From Paludibacter sp. (GTDB lineage: Bacteria; Bacteroidota; Bacteroidia; Bacteroidales; Paludibacteraceae): DNA of 63,660 nucleotides. Shown here one piece after another: positions 33,672 through 43,258 of this stretch. Where the stretch lies: NCBI GenBank assembly GCA_029973975.1, contig JARKQF010000125.1, forward strand, positions 1-63,660, read 5' to 3'. The notes below the pieces were generated by a model that saw only the letters and a list, made by a program, of their open reading frames with translations, searched no databases and was not told where the DNA came from. Position numbers and translations under genes: made by a program. Every line of letters starts with the position of its first letter. Position 1 is the stretch's first letter.

Positions 33672-35144
33672 TTATTTTTTCCAGAAAATAGGCGTAAAAA
33701 TAATCAGAACTGTGAATACTTCTAACCTCCCGATGAGCATAACGAAGGAAAGAAACCATTTAGAAAAATCAGGTATTGAAGCGAAATTTGTTACAGGTCC
33801 GATGCTTCCGAGTCCAGGACCAACATCACTGATGCAGGTTATCATACCACTTATTGACTCCATAAAACCCATTCCTGAGAAAGCAAGCACAATTGTACCG
33901 ATAATAATCAGTACTATATATAACATAATGAACGCAAGAACTCGGGTAATAATCTCATCTCTCACTATTAATCCATTATACTTCACAGGAAAAACAGCAT
34001 TAGGATGGATTATTCGTTTAAACTCGTAATAGGCATATTTAACAGCCAGGAGTACCCTGACTAATTTCATACCCCCTGCAGTAGAACCGGCTGAGGCTCC
34101 AATCAACATAACAATTAACAGTATAATCCACACAACCGGTTTAAACAACATGTAATCTATCGTAACAAAACCGGTTGTAGTCATAAGTGATACAACATTG
34201 AACAAACTTTCCCTGAATATAACTTCCAATGATTGAAGAGATTGAATATTCGATAAATCAACGATAGAAATTCCAACAAGAAAAGTAGATACAAGCGTTA
34301 TTATAAAGAAAAAACGTAATTCTTCGTTTTCTTTAATCTTATTAACTTTTCCTTTGATCATGAAATAAAACAAAGAAAAATTAACTCCGGCAATAAACAT
34401 AAAAAAGATGATGATATATTGAATTGCTGGTGATGTCCAGTATCCTATGTTTGCTTGTTTTGTGGAAAATCCACCGGTAGCCATCGTGGTAAAAGAATGA
34501 TTTACAGCATCAAACCAACCCATACCGGCAATGACCAGCAATAGCGTCTCAATCACTGTCAGCACTATATAAATAGCCAGTAAGCGTTTGGCTGTTTCAC
34601 TCATTTTAGGATGAATTTTGTCTTTGGTAGGACCCGTAGCTTCAGCTGAAAACAATTGAACAGTTGAAAAACCAAAAATAGGCAATAAAGCGATGGAAAT
34701 AACAATGATACCAAGTCCGCCTATCCATTGAGTCAGACTTCTCCAATACAACAGGCTGTTAGGCAAAGATTCAATGTTGTTTAATATTGAAGCGCCGGTC
34801 GTTGTAAAACCCGACATGGTTTCAAAGAAAGCATCTGTAAATAAAGGAATACTACCACTTAACCAATAAGGGAGTAGCCCGATAAAACTGAATACTAACC
34901 AGATGGAGGTGACAATAATAGACCCCTCACGCTTTCCAATCATAGGAGAGGCATGTCTTCCTATAAAGTAAAACAACAATCCCAACGATACAGCGATAGC
35001 AGATGTAATCCAGAAATACGATATTATTTCTTCTTTGTAAATTTTGGCTACTAATACTGCACTCAAGAGGAAAACCCCCTCGAACAATAATAAACCTCCA
35101 ACGATTCTAAAAATCAGTTTATGATTGAAATCGCGAAACATCAA
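33672..35144 (-). CDS. trkH: TrkH/KtrB-family potassium uptake membrane subunit, first paralogue
   Basis: 490 residues, same architecture as its neighbour. Pore-loop glycines are in FTTTGASIL, MATGGFSTK, LMTTTGFVTID and ISDVGPGLG; the fourth loop differs from the paralogue (SDVG against GGVG). GREGS-type loop KREGSII is near 72-78. Its start overlaps the trkA stop by 4 bp, so the regulator and this channel are translationally coupled. Both trkH copies keep every filter glycine, so both appear functional. They may differ in affinity or Na+ dependence, which sequence alone cannot settle. Confidence 0.93.
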   Translation of the reverse strand: MMFRDFNHKLIFRIVGGLLLFEGVFLLSAVLVAKIYKEEIISYFWITSAIAVSLGLLFYFIGRHASPMIGKREGSIIVTSIWLVFSFIGLLPYWLSGSIPLFTDAFFETMSGFTTTGASILNNIESLPNSLLYWRSLTQWIGGLGIIVISIALLPIFGFSTVQLFSAEATGPTKDKIHPKMSETAKRLLAIYIVLTVIETLLLVIAGMGWFDAVNHSFTTMATGGFSTKQANIGYWTSPAIQYIIIFFMFIAGVNFSLFYFMIKGKVNKIKENEELRFFFIITLVSTFLVGISIVDLSNIQSLQSLEVIFRESLFNVVSLMTTTGFVTIDYMLFKPVVWIILLIVMLIGASAGSTAGGMKLVRVLLAVKYAYYEFKRIIHPNAVFPVKYNGLIVRDEIITRVLAFIMLYIVLIIIGTIVLAFSGMGFMESISGMITCISDVGPGLGSIGPVTNFASIPDFSKWFLSFVMLIGRLEVFTVLIIFTPIFWKK

Positions 35145-36475
35145 TTAAAATAATTTTCAATTTTTCGGATAGCTGAAGACACACAAAAACAGATCACATG
35201 ATCGCCTGGTTCAATGATTGAATCTCCGGCAACAATAAATCCTTCTCCATTTCGGACATAACCACCGATGTTGACATTGGCCGGCAGTTTTAAATCCTTT
35301 ATTTTCGATTTGGTTATCTTCGAACTTTTTTTAGCAACAAACTCCACTACCTCTGCATCGGCTGATGTTAAAGTCCTTACATCAAGCACATCGGCATCCA
35401 GAGTAAGCTGATATATATATCCGGCAGCAATCATTTTCTTATTGATTACCGTTCCGATATCCATACTTTCTGCTAACATGATGTAATCGATGTTCTCAAC
35501 TTCAGCAACTGTTTTCTTTACTCCGAGTCGTTTGGCGGCCAGACAAGCCAGGATATTGGCTTCAGAATTTGATGTTACCGCAATAAATGCATCAATATCC
35601 TGAATACCTTCTTCTTTTAACAAGTCTAAATCCCGGGCATCTCCATTTATAATCAGAGCACGTTGACATTTTTCGGCAAGCAGATAACTTTTCTCCCGGT
35701 CTTTTTCTAATATTTTTACGCTGATATGAGGTGGCAGAGCTTGTGCGGTTTTCTGCGCGATACGGCTTCCACCCATAATCATAGCGCTGTTAATTTTATA
35801 GTCGACTTTGCCGGCCTGCTCCTTTACAAAAGGCACATTTTCAGGGCGGGTAATGAAATATACGATATCATTGGCCTGTATCTCATCAGCGCCACCGGGA
35901 ATGATGGTAACATTATTGCGTTTGATGGCGACAATCCGGTATTTACGGTGATCGAAGAAACCGCTCATGAATTTTTTATTGATGATCACGGCATTATCAC
36001 GTACCTTGATACCCAGCAGAATAAGTTCACCGTTGCAGAAACTCAGATTCTGTCTTAACCAGGTAGTTTCCAGTGCTGCCACAATTTCTTTCGATGCCAG
36101 TCTTTCCGGATAAATCAGATAATCTACACCCAGTTTTTGGAAGAACTCCTTGTTTTTAGGCATCAGATATTCATAATTATCAATTCTGGCCAGGGTTTTT
36201 ATAGCACCTAAGTTCGTTGCAATCATACAGGAAGTGATATTCACGCTTTCATACGGGGTTACGGCAATGAAAAGATCAACATCTTTCACGCCGATATCCT
36301 GTAAATCCTGAATGGAAGTCGGACTTCCTTCCCTCGTCATCATGTCGTAATTGGCATCTAGATCTTTTAGTTTGGAAGGATCTTGATCCATCAGGGTGAT
36401 GTTGATATGCTCTTTTGCGAGCAGTTTTGCCAAGTGAGTGCCGACTTCACCGGCTCCGGCAATAATAATTCTCAT
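35141..36475 (-). CDS. trkA: Trk system potassium uptake regulator TrkA
   Basis: 444 residues, cytoplasmic. Two tandem RCK units: RCK-N 1 begins MRIIIAGAGEVGTHLAKLL (GxGxxG, 7-12) with the acidic ribose ligand in LMDQD; RCK-C 1 is near 140-225. RCK-N 2 begins NSAMIMGGSRIAQKTAQAL (about 229-247), followed by GDARDLDLL, and RCK-C 2 is near 365-444. The second Rossmann loop (GGSRIA) is less canonical than the first. It binds NAD(H)/ATP and gates TrkH. The gene lies between dxs and trkH, an order I associate with Bacteroidales genomes. Confidence 0.95.
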   Translation of the reverse strand: MRIIIAGAGEVGTHLAKLLAKEHINITLMDQDPSKLKDLDANYDMMTREGSPTSIQDLQDIGVKDVDLFIAVTPYESVNITSCMIATNLGAIKTLARIDNYEYLMPKNKEFFQKLGVDYLIYPERLASKEIVAALETTWLRQNLSFCNGELILLGIKVRDNAVIINKKFMSGFFDHRKYRIVAIKRNNVTIIPGGADEIQANDIVYFITRPENVPFVKEQAGKVDYKINSAMIMGGSRIAQKTAQALPPHISVKILEKDREKSYLLAEKCQRALIINGDARDLDLLKEEGIQDIDAFIAVTSNSEANILACLAAKRLGVKKTVAEVENIDYIMLAESMDIGTVINKKMIAAGYIYQLTLDADVLDVRTLTSADAEVVEFVAKKSSKITKSKIKDLKLPANVNIGGYVRNGEGFIVAGDSIIEPGDHVICFCVSSAIRKIENYFN

Positions 36476-36581
36476 TGTCTTGTTTTTATAATTGTAATAG
36501 AAAACAATTAATTTACAATTTAGCGATTTACAATTTACAATTTGTTTGAGCCTGAGCCTTAAAATCGTAAATCGTAAATGG

Positions 36582-38513
36582 TTAAATGGTAAATCTCTCG
36601 GCTTTTTTTAGTTCAAAAATCTGTTCCATTGTCCGCACGATACCTGTGGCATCCAGCCCCAGCATTGCATACAATTCCTCCGGTGAACCATGTTCAACAA
36701 AAGTATCGGGAATTCCCAGTCTTTTTATCTGAACAGCATATCCATGATCTGCCATAAATTCAAGTACGGCCGAACCAAACCCGCCATTGATAACACCATC
36801 TTCAATGGTTATAATTTGTTTATACTTTCTGCCGATTTCATGCAACAACGCTTCGTCAAGCGGTTTCAGAAAACGCATATCATAGTGCGCAATTGATAAA
36901 TTGCTTCCATTTTCGACTTGTTGAATGGCTTGGGCCGCCGGAATTGCCATTGTTCCAATAGTCAGTACCGCCGTATCATTTCCTGGTTTTAAACAAGCAC
37001 CTTTACCAATTTCAACTTCTTTCATTTCATTGCGCCAGTCAATCAACGAACCCTTTCCTCTCGGATAGCGAATTACAAAGGGACTTTCATTTTTCAGCTG
37101 AGCCGTGTACATTATATTCCTGAGTTCATGCTCGTTCCGGGGAGCAGCGATAACAATATTCGGAATGCAACGCATATAAGCCAAGTCAAATGCACCATGA
37201 TGTGTTGCCCCGTCTGCACCCACGATACCCGCCCGGTCGAGACATAAAACTACCGGTAACTTTTGCAGCGCAACATCATGTATAACATTATCATAAGCCC
37301 TTTGCATAAATGAAGAATATACATTACAGAACGGGATCATGCCTTCCTTTGCCAGTCCGGCAGAAAACGTAACCGAATGTCCCTCGGCAATGCCCACATC
37401 ATAAACCCGCTCAGGAATAACTTTCTGCATGATTATCATGGAACATCCCGAAGGCATGGCCGGTGTAATTGCCACTATCTTTTCATTCTGCTTTGCCAGT
37501 TCCAGTAAAGTTTCACCGAAAACATCCTGAAACAACGGAGGTGCAGGAGTTAAACTTCCGGCTTTCTTCTCACCGGTTGAAGCATCAAAGTATCCCGGAG
37601 CATGCCACTTTACCGCATCATTTTCAGCCGGTTCGTAGCCTTTCCCTTTTTTTGTTATACAATGGAGGACTTTGGGGCCTTTAAAATCCTTAATTTCGTT
37701 AAGGACTTTTACCATGTTTTTCACATCATGACCGTCGATCGGACCAAAATAACGGATATTCAGCCCTTCGAAAATATTTCCTCCCTGGCGGGTCAACGTA
37801 GCTTTCAGGCTATTACCGATCGTCAGCAGTCGTTTTTTCCCATCTTCACTGATTAAACCGAGTTTTCTGAAGGCACGGTAAATGAAAAAACGCAACTTAT
37901 TATAGGTAGCTGAGGTGGTCATATCCACCAGATACTGGGTAATTCCTCCGTGTACCGGATCAATGGCCATCTGATTGTCATTCAACACAATCAGCAGGTC
38001 ATTTTTGTCCATAGAAGTATTATTCAGTCCTTCAAAAGCCAGTCCCCCGGTCATGGAACCATCGCCAATCACGGCAACCACCCGCCGGTTTTGCTCTTTT
38101 TTCAATAAAGAAGCTACCGACATGCCCAAAGCAGCTGATATAGAAGTAGAGGCGTGACCGACACCAAAGGCATCGTATTCGCTTTCGAATATACTCGGGA
38201 AACCACAAATGCCACCTAACTTACGATTTGTATGAAACCTGTCGCGGCGACCGGTAATGATTTTATGACCGTAAGCCTGATGCCCCACATCCCACACGAT
38301 GCGATCGTAAGGGGTATTAAACACATAATGCAGGGCAACTGTTAGTTCGACACTACCTAAATTTGAGCCGAGATGACCCGGATTTTTTGAAACCTCATCA
38401 ATAATAAATTGCCTCAATTCGTCACAAACTTCCGGTAGTTCTTCTTTCGGAATAGTTTTCAGATCATCTGGCGAATCGATTTTCTGAAGATATTTGTATG
38501 TTTTTTTTGTCAT
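36582..38513 (-). CDS. dxs: 1-Deoxy-D-xylulose-5-phosphate synthase
   Basis: 643 residues from ATG 38513 ([18 protein letters not shown]). The longer open frame adds 46 residues that run through the promoter region and is rejected. It condenses pyruvate with glyceraldehyde 3-phosphate, the first step of the MEP isoprenoid pathway. TPP-binding motif [19 protein letters not shown] (about 148-166) continues to [17 protein letters not shown]-like [20 protein letters not shown] is near 44-63. The central transketolase domain carries [23 protein letters not shown]. The C-terminal domain ends ...KKAERFTI, close to the intergenic AATCGTAAAT words. It precedes trkA by 106 bp. Confidence 0.95.
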   Translation of the reverse strand: MTKKTYKYLQKIDSPDDLKTIPKEELPEVCDELRQFIIDEVSKNPGHLGSNLGSVELTVALHYVFNTPYDRIVWDVGHQAYGHKIITGRRDRFHTNRKLGGICGFPSIFESEYDAFGVGHASTSISAALGMSVASLLKKEQNRRVVAVIGDGSMTGGLAFEGLNNTSMDKNDLLIVLNDNQMAIDPVHGGITQYLVDMTTSATYNKLRFFIYRAFRKLGLISEDGKKRLLTIGNSLKATLTRQGGNIFEGLNIRYFGPIDGHDVKNMVKVLNEIKDFKGPKVLHCITKKGKGYEPAENDAVKWHAPGYFDASTGEKKAGSLTPAPPLFQDVFGETLLELAKQNEKIVAITPAMPSGCSMIIMQKVIPERVYDVGIAEGHSVTFSAGLAKEGMIPFCNVYSSFMQRAYDNVIHDVALQKLPVVLCLDRAGIVGADGATHHGAFDLAYMRCIPNIVIAAPRNEHELRNIMYTAQLKNESPFVIRYPRGKGSLIDWRNEMKEVEIGKGACLKPGNDTAVLTIGTMAIPAAQAIQQVENGSNLSIAHYDMRFLKPLDEALLHEIGRKYKQIITIEDGVINGGFGSAVLEFMADHGYAVQIKRLGIPDTFVEHGSPEELYAMLGLDATGIVRTMEQIFELKKAERFTI

Positions 38514-38535
38514 TATTTCTAAAGAATACAGCAGG

Positions 38536-38543
38536 CAAAAATA
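38536..38543 (-). promoter_or_regulatory. Putative -7 element for dxs
   Basis: Minus-strand TATTTTTG, 23 bases before the ATG at 38513, supporting the shorter start. Confidence 0.5.
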
Positions 38544-38708
38544 ATATTTTTTTGGTGATATTATCCATGAAAGCTTCTTTTTATTGTTAAAGCTGATAAA
38601 TTGGGTTAAATACATTCCGGACAATCGTACTTCAGCCTTATTTTTTAACAACTAAACATACGAAAAACTTACAAATTACCACTAAAATGTACTTTTTTCA
38701 AAAAAATA

Positions 38709-38739
38709 TTTGATTTTTAAAATTATCTGTTTATCTTTG
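38709..38739 (+). promoter_or_regulatory. Promoter of the ilv leader/operon (TTTG-N19-TATCTTTG)
   Basis: TTTG at 38709-38712 and TATCTTTG at 38732-38739, with 19 bases between. This is a near-ideal Bacteroidetes promoter, placing transcription start near 38746 and the leader-peptide ATG about 17 bases later. Confidence 0.75.
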
Positions 38740-38762
38740 CAACCGATATTTAATCATAAAAC

Positions 38763-38831
38763 ATGTCAGTTCGTCTATTTAATATTGTCGCTTTAATCGT
38801 CGTGGTACTTTTGGTCAATCATCAAGGGTGA
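38763..38831 (+). CDS. Leader peptide of the ilv attenuator (IlvL-type)
   Basis: A 22-codon ORF starting at ATG 38763 and ending at TGA 38829-38831: MSVRLFNIVALIVVVLLV followed by NHQG. Twelve codons are Val, Leu or Ile, and codons 11-18 (38793-38816) are an unbroken run of eight of them. The codons used for Val include GTC, GTG, GTA and GTT; for Leu CTA, TTA, CTT and TTG. It begins just downstream of a strong promoter and is followed by alternative hairpins before ilvD, so it fits a classical ribosome-stalling leader sensing charged branched-chain tRNAs. The peptide itself probably has no other job. I recognised it by composition and place, not by homology. Confidence 0.85.
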   Translation: MSVRLFNIVALIVVVLLVNHQG

Positions 38832-38886
38832 GGACGGTTATGTGATAAATATTACAGATATAAATGCACAAGAAGCCTTTCTCACC
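38827..38886 (+). promoter_or_regulatory. Antiterminator pairing of the ilv attenuator
   Basis: GGTGAGGA (38827-38834, overlapping the leader stop codon) pairs with TTCTCACC (38879-38886): eight pairs, one of them G-U. The right half overlaps the 5' arm of the terminator (38876-38884), so the two structures exclude each other. A ribosome finishing the leader covers the left half; one stalled at codons 11-16 leaves it free. Confidence 0.7.
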
Positions 38887-38911
38887 AACAATGAGAGAGG
38901 TTTTTTCTTTT
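38876..38911 (+). terminator. Attenuator terminator before ilvD
   Basis: CCTTTCTCA (38876-38884), loop CCAACAA, TGAGAGAGG (38892-38900) form a 9-bp stem with one G-U pair, followed by TTTTTTCTTTT. A-U pairs can lengthen the base. It lies 50 bases before ilvD and inside the leader transcript. Confidence 0.85.
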
Positions 38912-38961
38912 ATATCTCAGGCAATTTGATTGATTTATAACAAAAAATTAAAAAACAGGAT

Positions 38962-40791
38962 ATGAAGAATATTTTGCGCAGTCAGACCAGTACCGGCGGA
39001 AGAAAAATGGCCGGAGCCAGAGCTTTGTGGAGAGCTAATGGTGTTACTGAACAACAATTTGGTAAACCTATCATCGCCGTTGTAAATTCATTTACCCAGT
39101 TTGTTCCGGGGCACGCTCACTTGCATGATATCGGTCAGAAAGTAAAAACCGAAATAGAAAAACTCGGCTGTTTCGCGGCTGAATTCAACACTATTGCCAT
39201 CGATGACGGAATCGCCATGGGTCACGACGGTATGTTGTATTCGCTTCCTTCCCGTGACCTGATTGCCGACAGCGTTGAATATATGGTGAATGCCCATAAA
39301 GCTGATGCGATGATCTGCATTTCCAACTGTGACAAAATCACGCCGGGTATGCTGATGGCTGCCATGCGACTGAATATCCCGACTGTATTTGTTTCGGGCG
39401 GACCGATGGAAGCCGGTGAACTGGACGGTAAACACCTCGATTTAATAGATGCGATGGTAATGGCTGCCGACGATGAAGTTACGGACGAACAGGTTACCAG
39501 GGTGGAAAGCGCTGCCTGCCCTACCTGCGGTTCCTGTTCCGGTATGTTTACTGCGAACTCAATGAACTGTCTGAACGAAGTTCTTGGTTTGGCACTGCCC
39601 GGCAACGGAACCATTGTTGCTACTCATGCCAATCGTGCCCGTTTGTTCGAGGATGCAGCCAAACTCATTGTAGAAAATGCTTATAAATATTACAGAGACG
39701 GTGATGACACTGTACTTCCGCGTACTATTGCTACTCGTGATGCGTTCATGAATGCCATGGTACTCGACATTGCGATGGGCGGTTCCACCAATACGATCCT
39801 GCATACGCTGGCTATTGCACATGAAGCCGAAGTTGATTTTACCATGGATGATATCGACGCACTTTCAAAAAACACGCCTTGTTTGTGTAAAGTAGCTCCC
39901 AATACAGAAAAATATCACATTCAGGATGTAAACCGCGCCGGTGGTATCCTGGGTATTCTGGGAGAGTTATCCAAAGGTGGCTTATTAAAAACGAATGTTT
40001 ACCGTGCCGATGGTTTGACTTTGCAGCAGGCTATTGAACAGTACAGCATTACCGGTGCAAATCCTAATCCCGAAGCTGTACGCATTTACAAAAGCGCCCC
40101 TGCCAACCGTTTCAATCTGGTTATGGGTTCGCAAAACTCACAATATAAAGAATTAGACATTGATCGTTCCAATGGTTGCATTCGCGATATGGCACATGCT
40201 TATACCGTCGATGGCGGTTTGGGTATTCTGAAAGGAAATATTGCAATCGACGGATGTGTAATCAAAACTGCCGGTGTAGATGAAAGCATCTGGAAATTCA
40301 GCGGACCGGCCAAGGTATTTACTTCACAGGATACTGCTTGTTACGGTATCTTGAGCGGAAAGGTAGTTGCAGGTGATGTGGTGGTTATAACACACGAAGG
40401 ACCTAAAGGTGGACCGGGTATGCAGGAAATGCTTTACCCTACTTCGTATATTAAATCAAAAAAATTAGGGAAAGAATGCGCATTGATTACTGACGGGCGT
40501 TTTTCCGGCGGGACATCAGGATTATCGATCGGACATATTTCTCCGGAAGCTGCATCAGGTGGAAATATCGGATTAATTGAAGATGGAGATATTATTGACA
40601 TTGACATTCCGAACAGAACCATCAATGTACGATTGAGCGATGAAGAACTGGCTGCCCGTCGCGAGAAAGAATTGGCGCGCGGAGCTGATGCCTTCACACC
40701 AAAAGACCGTAACCGAGTCGTCAGTAAGGCCCTGAAAGCCTATGCTTCGATGGTAAGCTCGGCAGACAAAGGGGCCGTGAGGATGATTTAA
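38962..40791 (+). CDS. ilvD: Dihydroxy-acid dehydratase
   Basis: 609 residues. An iron-sulfur enzyme forming 2-oxoisovalerate and 2-oxo-3-methylvalerate in valine and isoleucine synthesis. Cluster and active-site features: [13 protein letters not shown] (Cys123), the [19 protein letters not shown] block (Cys186, 189, 192), and near the C-terminus the [20 protein letters not shown] segment with the catalytic serine. [11 protein letters not shown] is near 81-91. The length fits the E. coli type. It is the first structural gene behind the attenuator and is separated from ilvB by 117 bp that contain a 28-bp palindrome. Confidence 0.97.
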   Translation: MKNILRSQTSTGGRKMAGARALWRANGVTEQQFGKPIIAVVNSFTQFVPGHAHLHDIGQKVKTEIEKLGCFAAEFNTIAIDDGIAMGHDGMLYSLPSRDLIADSVEYMVNAHKADAMICISNCDKITPGMLMAAMRLNIPTVFVSGGPMEAGELDGKHLDLIDAMVMAADDEVTDEQVTRVESAACPTCGSCSGMFTANSMNCLNEVLGLALPGNGTIVATHANRARLFEDAAKLIVENAYKYYRDGDDTVLPRTIATRDAFMNAMVLDIAMGGSTNTILHTLAIAHEAEVDFTMDDIDALSKNTPCLCKVAPNTEKYHIQDVNRAGGILGILGELSKGGLLKTNVYRADGLTLQQAIEQYSITGANPNPEAVRIYKSAPANRFNLVMGSQNSQYKELDIDRSNGCIRDMAHAYTVDGGLGILKGNIAIDGCVIKTAGVDESIWKFSGPAKVFTSQDTACYGILSGKVVAGDVVVITHEGPKGGPGMQEMLYPTSYIKSKKLGKECALITDGRFSGGTSGLSIGHISPEAASGGNIGLIEDGDIIDIDIPNRTINVRLSDEELAARREKELARGADAFTPKDRNRVVSKALKAYASMVSSADKGAVRMI

Positions 40792-40831
40792 ATATCATTG
40801 TAAATTGTAGGAATTGTTATTTATTATTATC

Positions 40832-40859
40832 GTAGAGACAGAGCATGCTCTGTCTCTAC
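40832..40859. repeat. Perfect 28-bp palindrome, copy 2, inside the ilv operon
   Basis: GTAGAGACAGAGCA followed directly by its reverse complement; identical to the core at 18434-18461. It lies between ilvD and ilvB. No T run follows on the plus strand, so it is not an obvious terminator. Confidence 0.85.
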
Positions 40860-40908
40860 AAACACAAAAAATATAAACACAAAAAATACAAACATATAAA
40901 ATCAAGAT

Positions 40909-42606
40909 ATGGAACACAAAAAAATGTCAGGGTCTCAAATCCTGATTGAATCAATGATAAAAGAAGGCGTAGATACCATCTTCGGATATCCGGGTGGCGC
41001 CATAATGCCGGCATTCGATGCTTTGTATGATTACCGTACCCGGCTGAATCACATATTAACCCGTCACGAGCAGGGAGCTGCGCATGCAGCTCAGGGTTAT
41101 GCGCGTGTATCCGGGAAAACGGGTGTATGCCTGGTAACTTCAGGTCCGGCTGCTACCAACACAGTTACCGGTATAAGCGATGCTATGCTCGACAGTACTC
41201 CGCTCGTTGTTATTACCGGTCAGGTTGTAGCTCCTTTGTTGGGGACTGATGCTTTTCAGGAAATTGATGTAGTTGGAATCACACAACCGGTTACCAAATG
41301 GGCATATCAGGTTCGTAGGGCGGAAGACATTGCCTGGGCTGTAGCCCGTGCTTTTTACATTGCCAAAAGCGGTCGCCCAGGCCCTGTTGTACTCGACATT
41401 ACTAAAAATGCACAGGTTCAGGAAGCCGAATTTGATTATAAACCATGCACGTATATCCGCAGTTACATTCCTATTCCTGAAGTCAATAGAGATCAGGTGG
41501 CATTGGCTGCTGAAATAATCAATGGCGCTAAAAAGCCTTATGCACTCGTTGGGCAGGGTGTTGTATTATCCGGAGCAGAAGCCGAACTGAAAGTTTTTCT
41601 GGAGAAAGCTGATATTCCGGCTGCATGGACGCTGCTTGGAGCATCGGCTATGCCTACTGATTTTCGCCTGAATAAAGGTTTTCTGGGGATGCACGGAAAT
41701 GTAGCTCCTAACATGAAAACAAATGAGTGTGATGTGTTGATTGCCATTGGAATGCGTTTTGATGACCGTGTAACCGGCGATTTGAACACATACGCCAAAC
41801 AGGCGAAAATAGTTCATTTAGATATTGATTTAGCTGAAATAAACAAGAATGTAAAAGCAGACGCACCGGTTTTAGGGAGTGCTAAAGATACCCTGCCTGC
41901 CATCACTGAATTGCTGAAACCGGCCAAGCATACCGAATGGATTGATTCATTCAAGGTGTATGATGATCAGGAGTTCGATAAAGTAATCCGGAAAGAACTT
42001 TATCCCGAATCCGGCGAACTGACGATGGGGGAAGTTATACGTAAAATATCAGAAGCTACACAACACAAAGCGGTAATAGTAACCGACGTAGGTCAGAATC
42101 AAATGATGGCAGCCCGTTACTCGAAGTACTCGCAGACTCGCAGTTTGGTTACCTCCGGTGGTCTCGGAACCATGGGATTCGGTATTCCGGCAGCGATGGG
42201 AGCTAAAATCGGCGCTCCAGAACGTACGGTTTGCATGTTCAGCGGCGACGGTGGTTTCCAGATGACCATTCAAGAACTCGGAACCATCATGCAGGAACAA
42301 ATCGGTGTGAAAATGATCATTCTGAACAATCATTTTTTAGGGATGGTTCGTCAGTGGCAAGAAATGTTCTTTGATGAAAGATATTCATTCACTGAAATGC
42401 AAAACCCTGATTTTGTTTCTATTGCCAGAGCCTATCGTATTGATGGCACCGAGGTGCTGAAAAGAGAAGATCTGGATGCAGCCATTGCAGATATGCTGAA
42501 AGACGATAAACCCTATCTGCTAGTAGTTAATGTAGAGAAAAAAGGAATGGTTTACCCCATGATGCCCGCAGGCGCGAGTGTTACTAACATCCTGCTGGGA
42601 GAATAA
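40909..42606 (+). CDS. ilvB: Acetolactate synthase, large (catalytic) subunit
   Basis: 565 residues. A TPP- and FAD-dependent enzyme making acetolactate or acetohydroxybutyrate. The N-terminal PYR domain has DTIFGYPGGAIMPAFDALYD (about 20-39) with the catalytic glutamate in HEQGAAHAAQGYAR. The central FAD/DHS-like domain includes GMHGNVAPNMKTNECDVLIAIGMRFDDRVTG. The C-terminal TPP motif is MFSGDGGFQMTIQELGT...LNNHFLGMVRQWQ. It is followed by ilvN after 31 bp. Confidence 0.97.
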   Translation: MEHKKMSGSQILIESMIKEGVDTIFGYPGGAIMPAFDALYDYRTRLNHILTRHEQGAAHAAQGYARVSGKTGVCLVTSGPAATNTVTGISDAMLDSTPLVVITGQVVAPLLGTDAFQEIDVVGITQPVTKWAYQVRRAEDIAWAVARAFYIAKSGRPGPVVLDITKNAQVQEAEFDYKPCTYIRSYIPIPEVNRDQVALAAEIINGAKKPYALVGQGVVLSGAEAELKVFLEKADIPAAWTLLGASAMPTDFRLNKGFLGMHGNVAPNMKTNECDVLIAIGMRFDDRVTGDLNTYAKQAKIVHLDIDLAEINKNVKADAPVLGSAKDTLPAITELLKPAKHTEWIDSFKVYDDQEFDKVIRKELYPESGELTMGEVIRKISEATQHKAVIVTDVGQNQMMAARYSKYSQTRSLVTSGGLGTMGFGIPAAMGAKIGAPERTVCMFSGDGGFQMTIQELGTIMQEQIGVKMIILNNHFLGMVRQWQEMFFDERYSFTEMQNPDFVSIARAYRIDGTEVLKREDLDAAIADMLKDDKPYLLVVNVEKKGMVYPMMPAGASVTNILLGE

Positions 42607-42637
42607 TTCAATGTAAATGCATTAAAAGCTTATCAAC

Positions 42638-43177
42638 ATGGAAAATAAATTATATACAATCACCATCTTTTCCGAAAATACCGTTGGTTTACTGAACCAG
42701 ATTACGATTATTTTCACCCGCAGGGCAATTAACATAGAAACCCTGTCGGTCTCTCCTTCGGCATTGAAAGGTATCCATAAGTTTACCATCACAGTTTTCA
42801 CCAATGAAAGTACGGTAGAAAAAGTGGTCAAACAAATCGACAAGAGAGTTGATATCCTGAAGTCTTATTATAATACGGATGAAGACCTTGTGCACCAGGA
42901 AATTGCACTTTACAAAGTTGCTACAGATAAGTTACTGGGATTAGGGTCTATCGAAAAACTGGTTCGTCATTACAACATCAGCATCCTCGAAATGAATGAA
43001 ACCTTCGTTGTTTTCCAGAAATCTGGTCATTATGCTGAAACTCAGCAATTATTTGACGAGTTAAGCGCAACGGTAGGCGTATTGCAATTCATCCGTTCCG
43101 GTCGTGTCGCCATTACAAAACATAAGGTAGAGCGATTGAGTGACATGCTTGAAACGCTGAAAAAGTTTGAACAGTAA
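42638..43177 (+). CDS. ilvN: Acetolactate synthase, small (regulatory) subunit
   Basis: 179 residues. The N-terminal ACT domain YTITIFSENTVGLLNQITIIFTRRAINIETLSVSPSA (about 4-40) binds valine for feedback control; the aspartate/asparagine and glycine positions in SENTVGLL fit the ligand loop. The C-terminal half carries the ALS small-subunit C domain, with HYNISILEMNETFVVFQKSGH (about 109-129). Length and gene order with ilvB are typical. It ends 81 bp before ilvC. Confidence 0.94.
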   Translation: MENKLYTITIFSENTVGLLNQITIIFTRRAINIETLSVSPSALKGIHKFTITVFTNESTVEKVVKQIDKRVDILKSYYNTDEDLVHQEIALYKVATDKLLGLGSIEKLVRHYNISILEMNETFVVFQKSGHYAETQQLFDELSATVGVLQFIRSGRVAITKHKVERLSDMLETLKKFEQ

Positions 43178-43258
43178 ACGCGTAAAAACAAAAGCGATTG
43201 ATTATCAATCGAGAAAAATACAATAATTTTACACAAAATTTATTTTAACAAAACAAAA

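Noticed and set aside
38514-38651. 46-residue N-terminal extension of Dxs
   Set aside because: It runs over the dxs promoter and lacks similarity to known Dxs N-termini.
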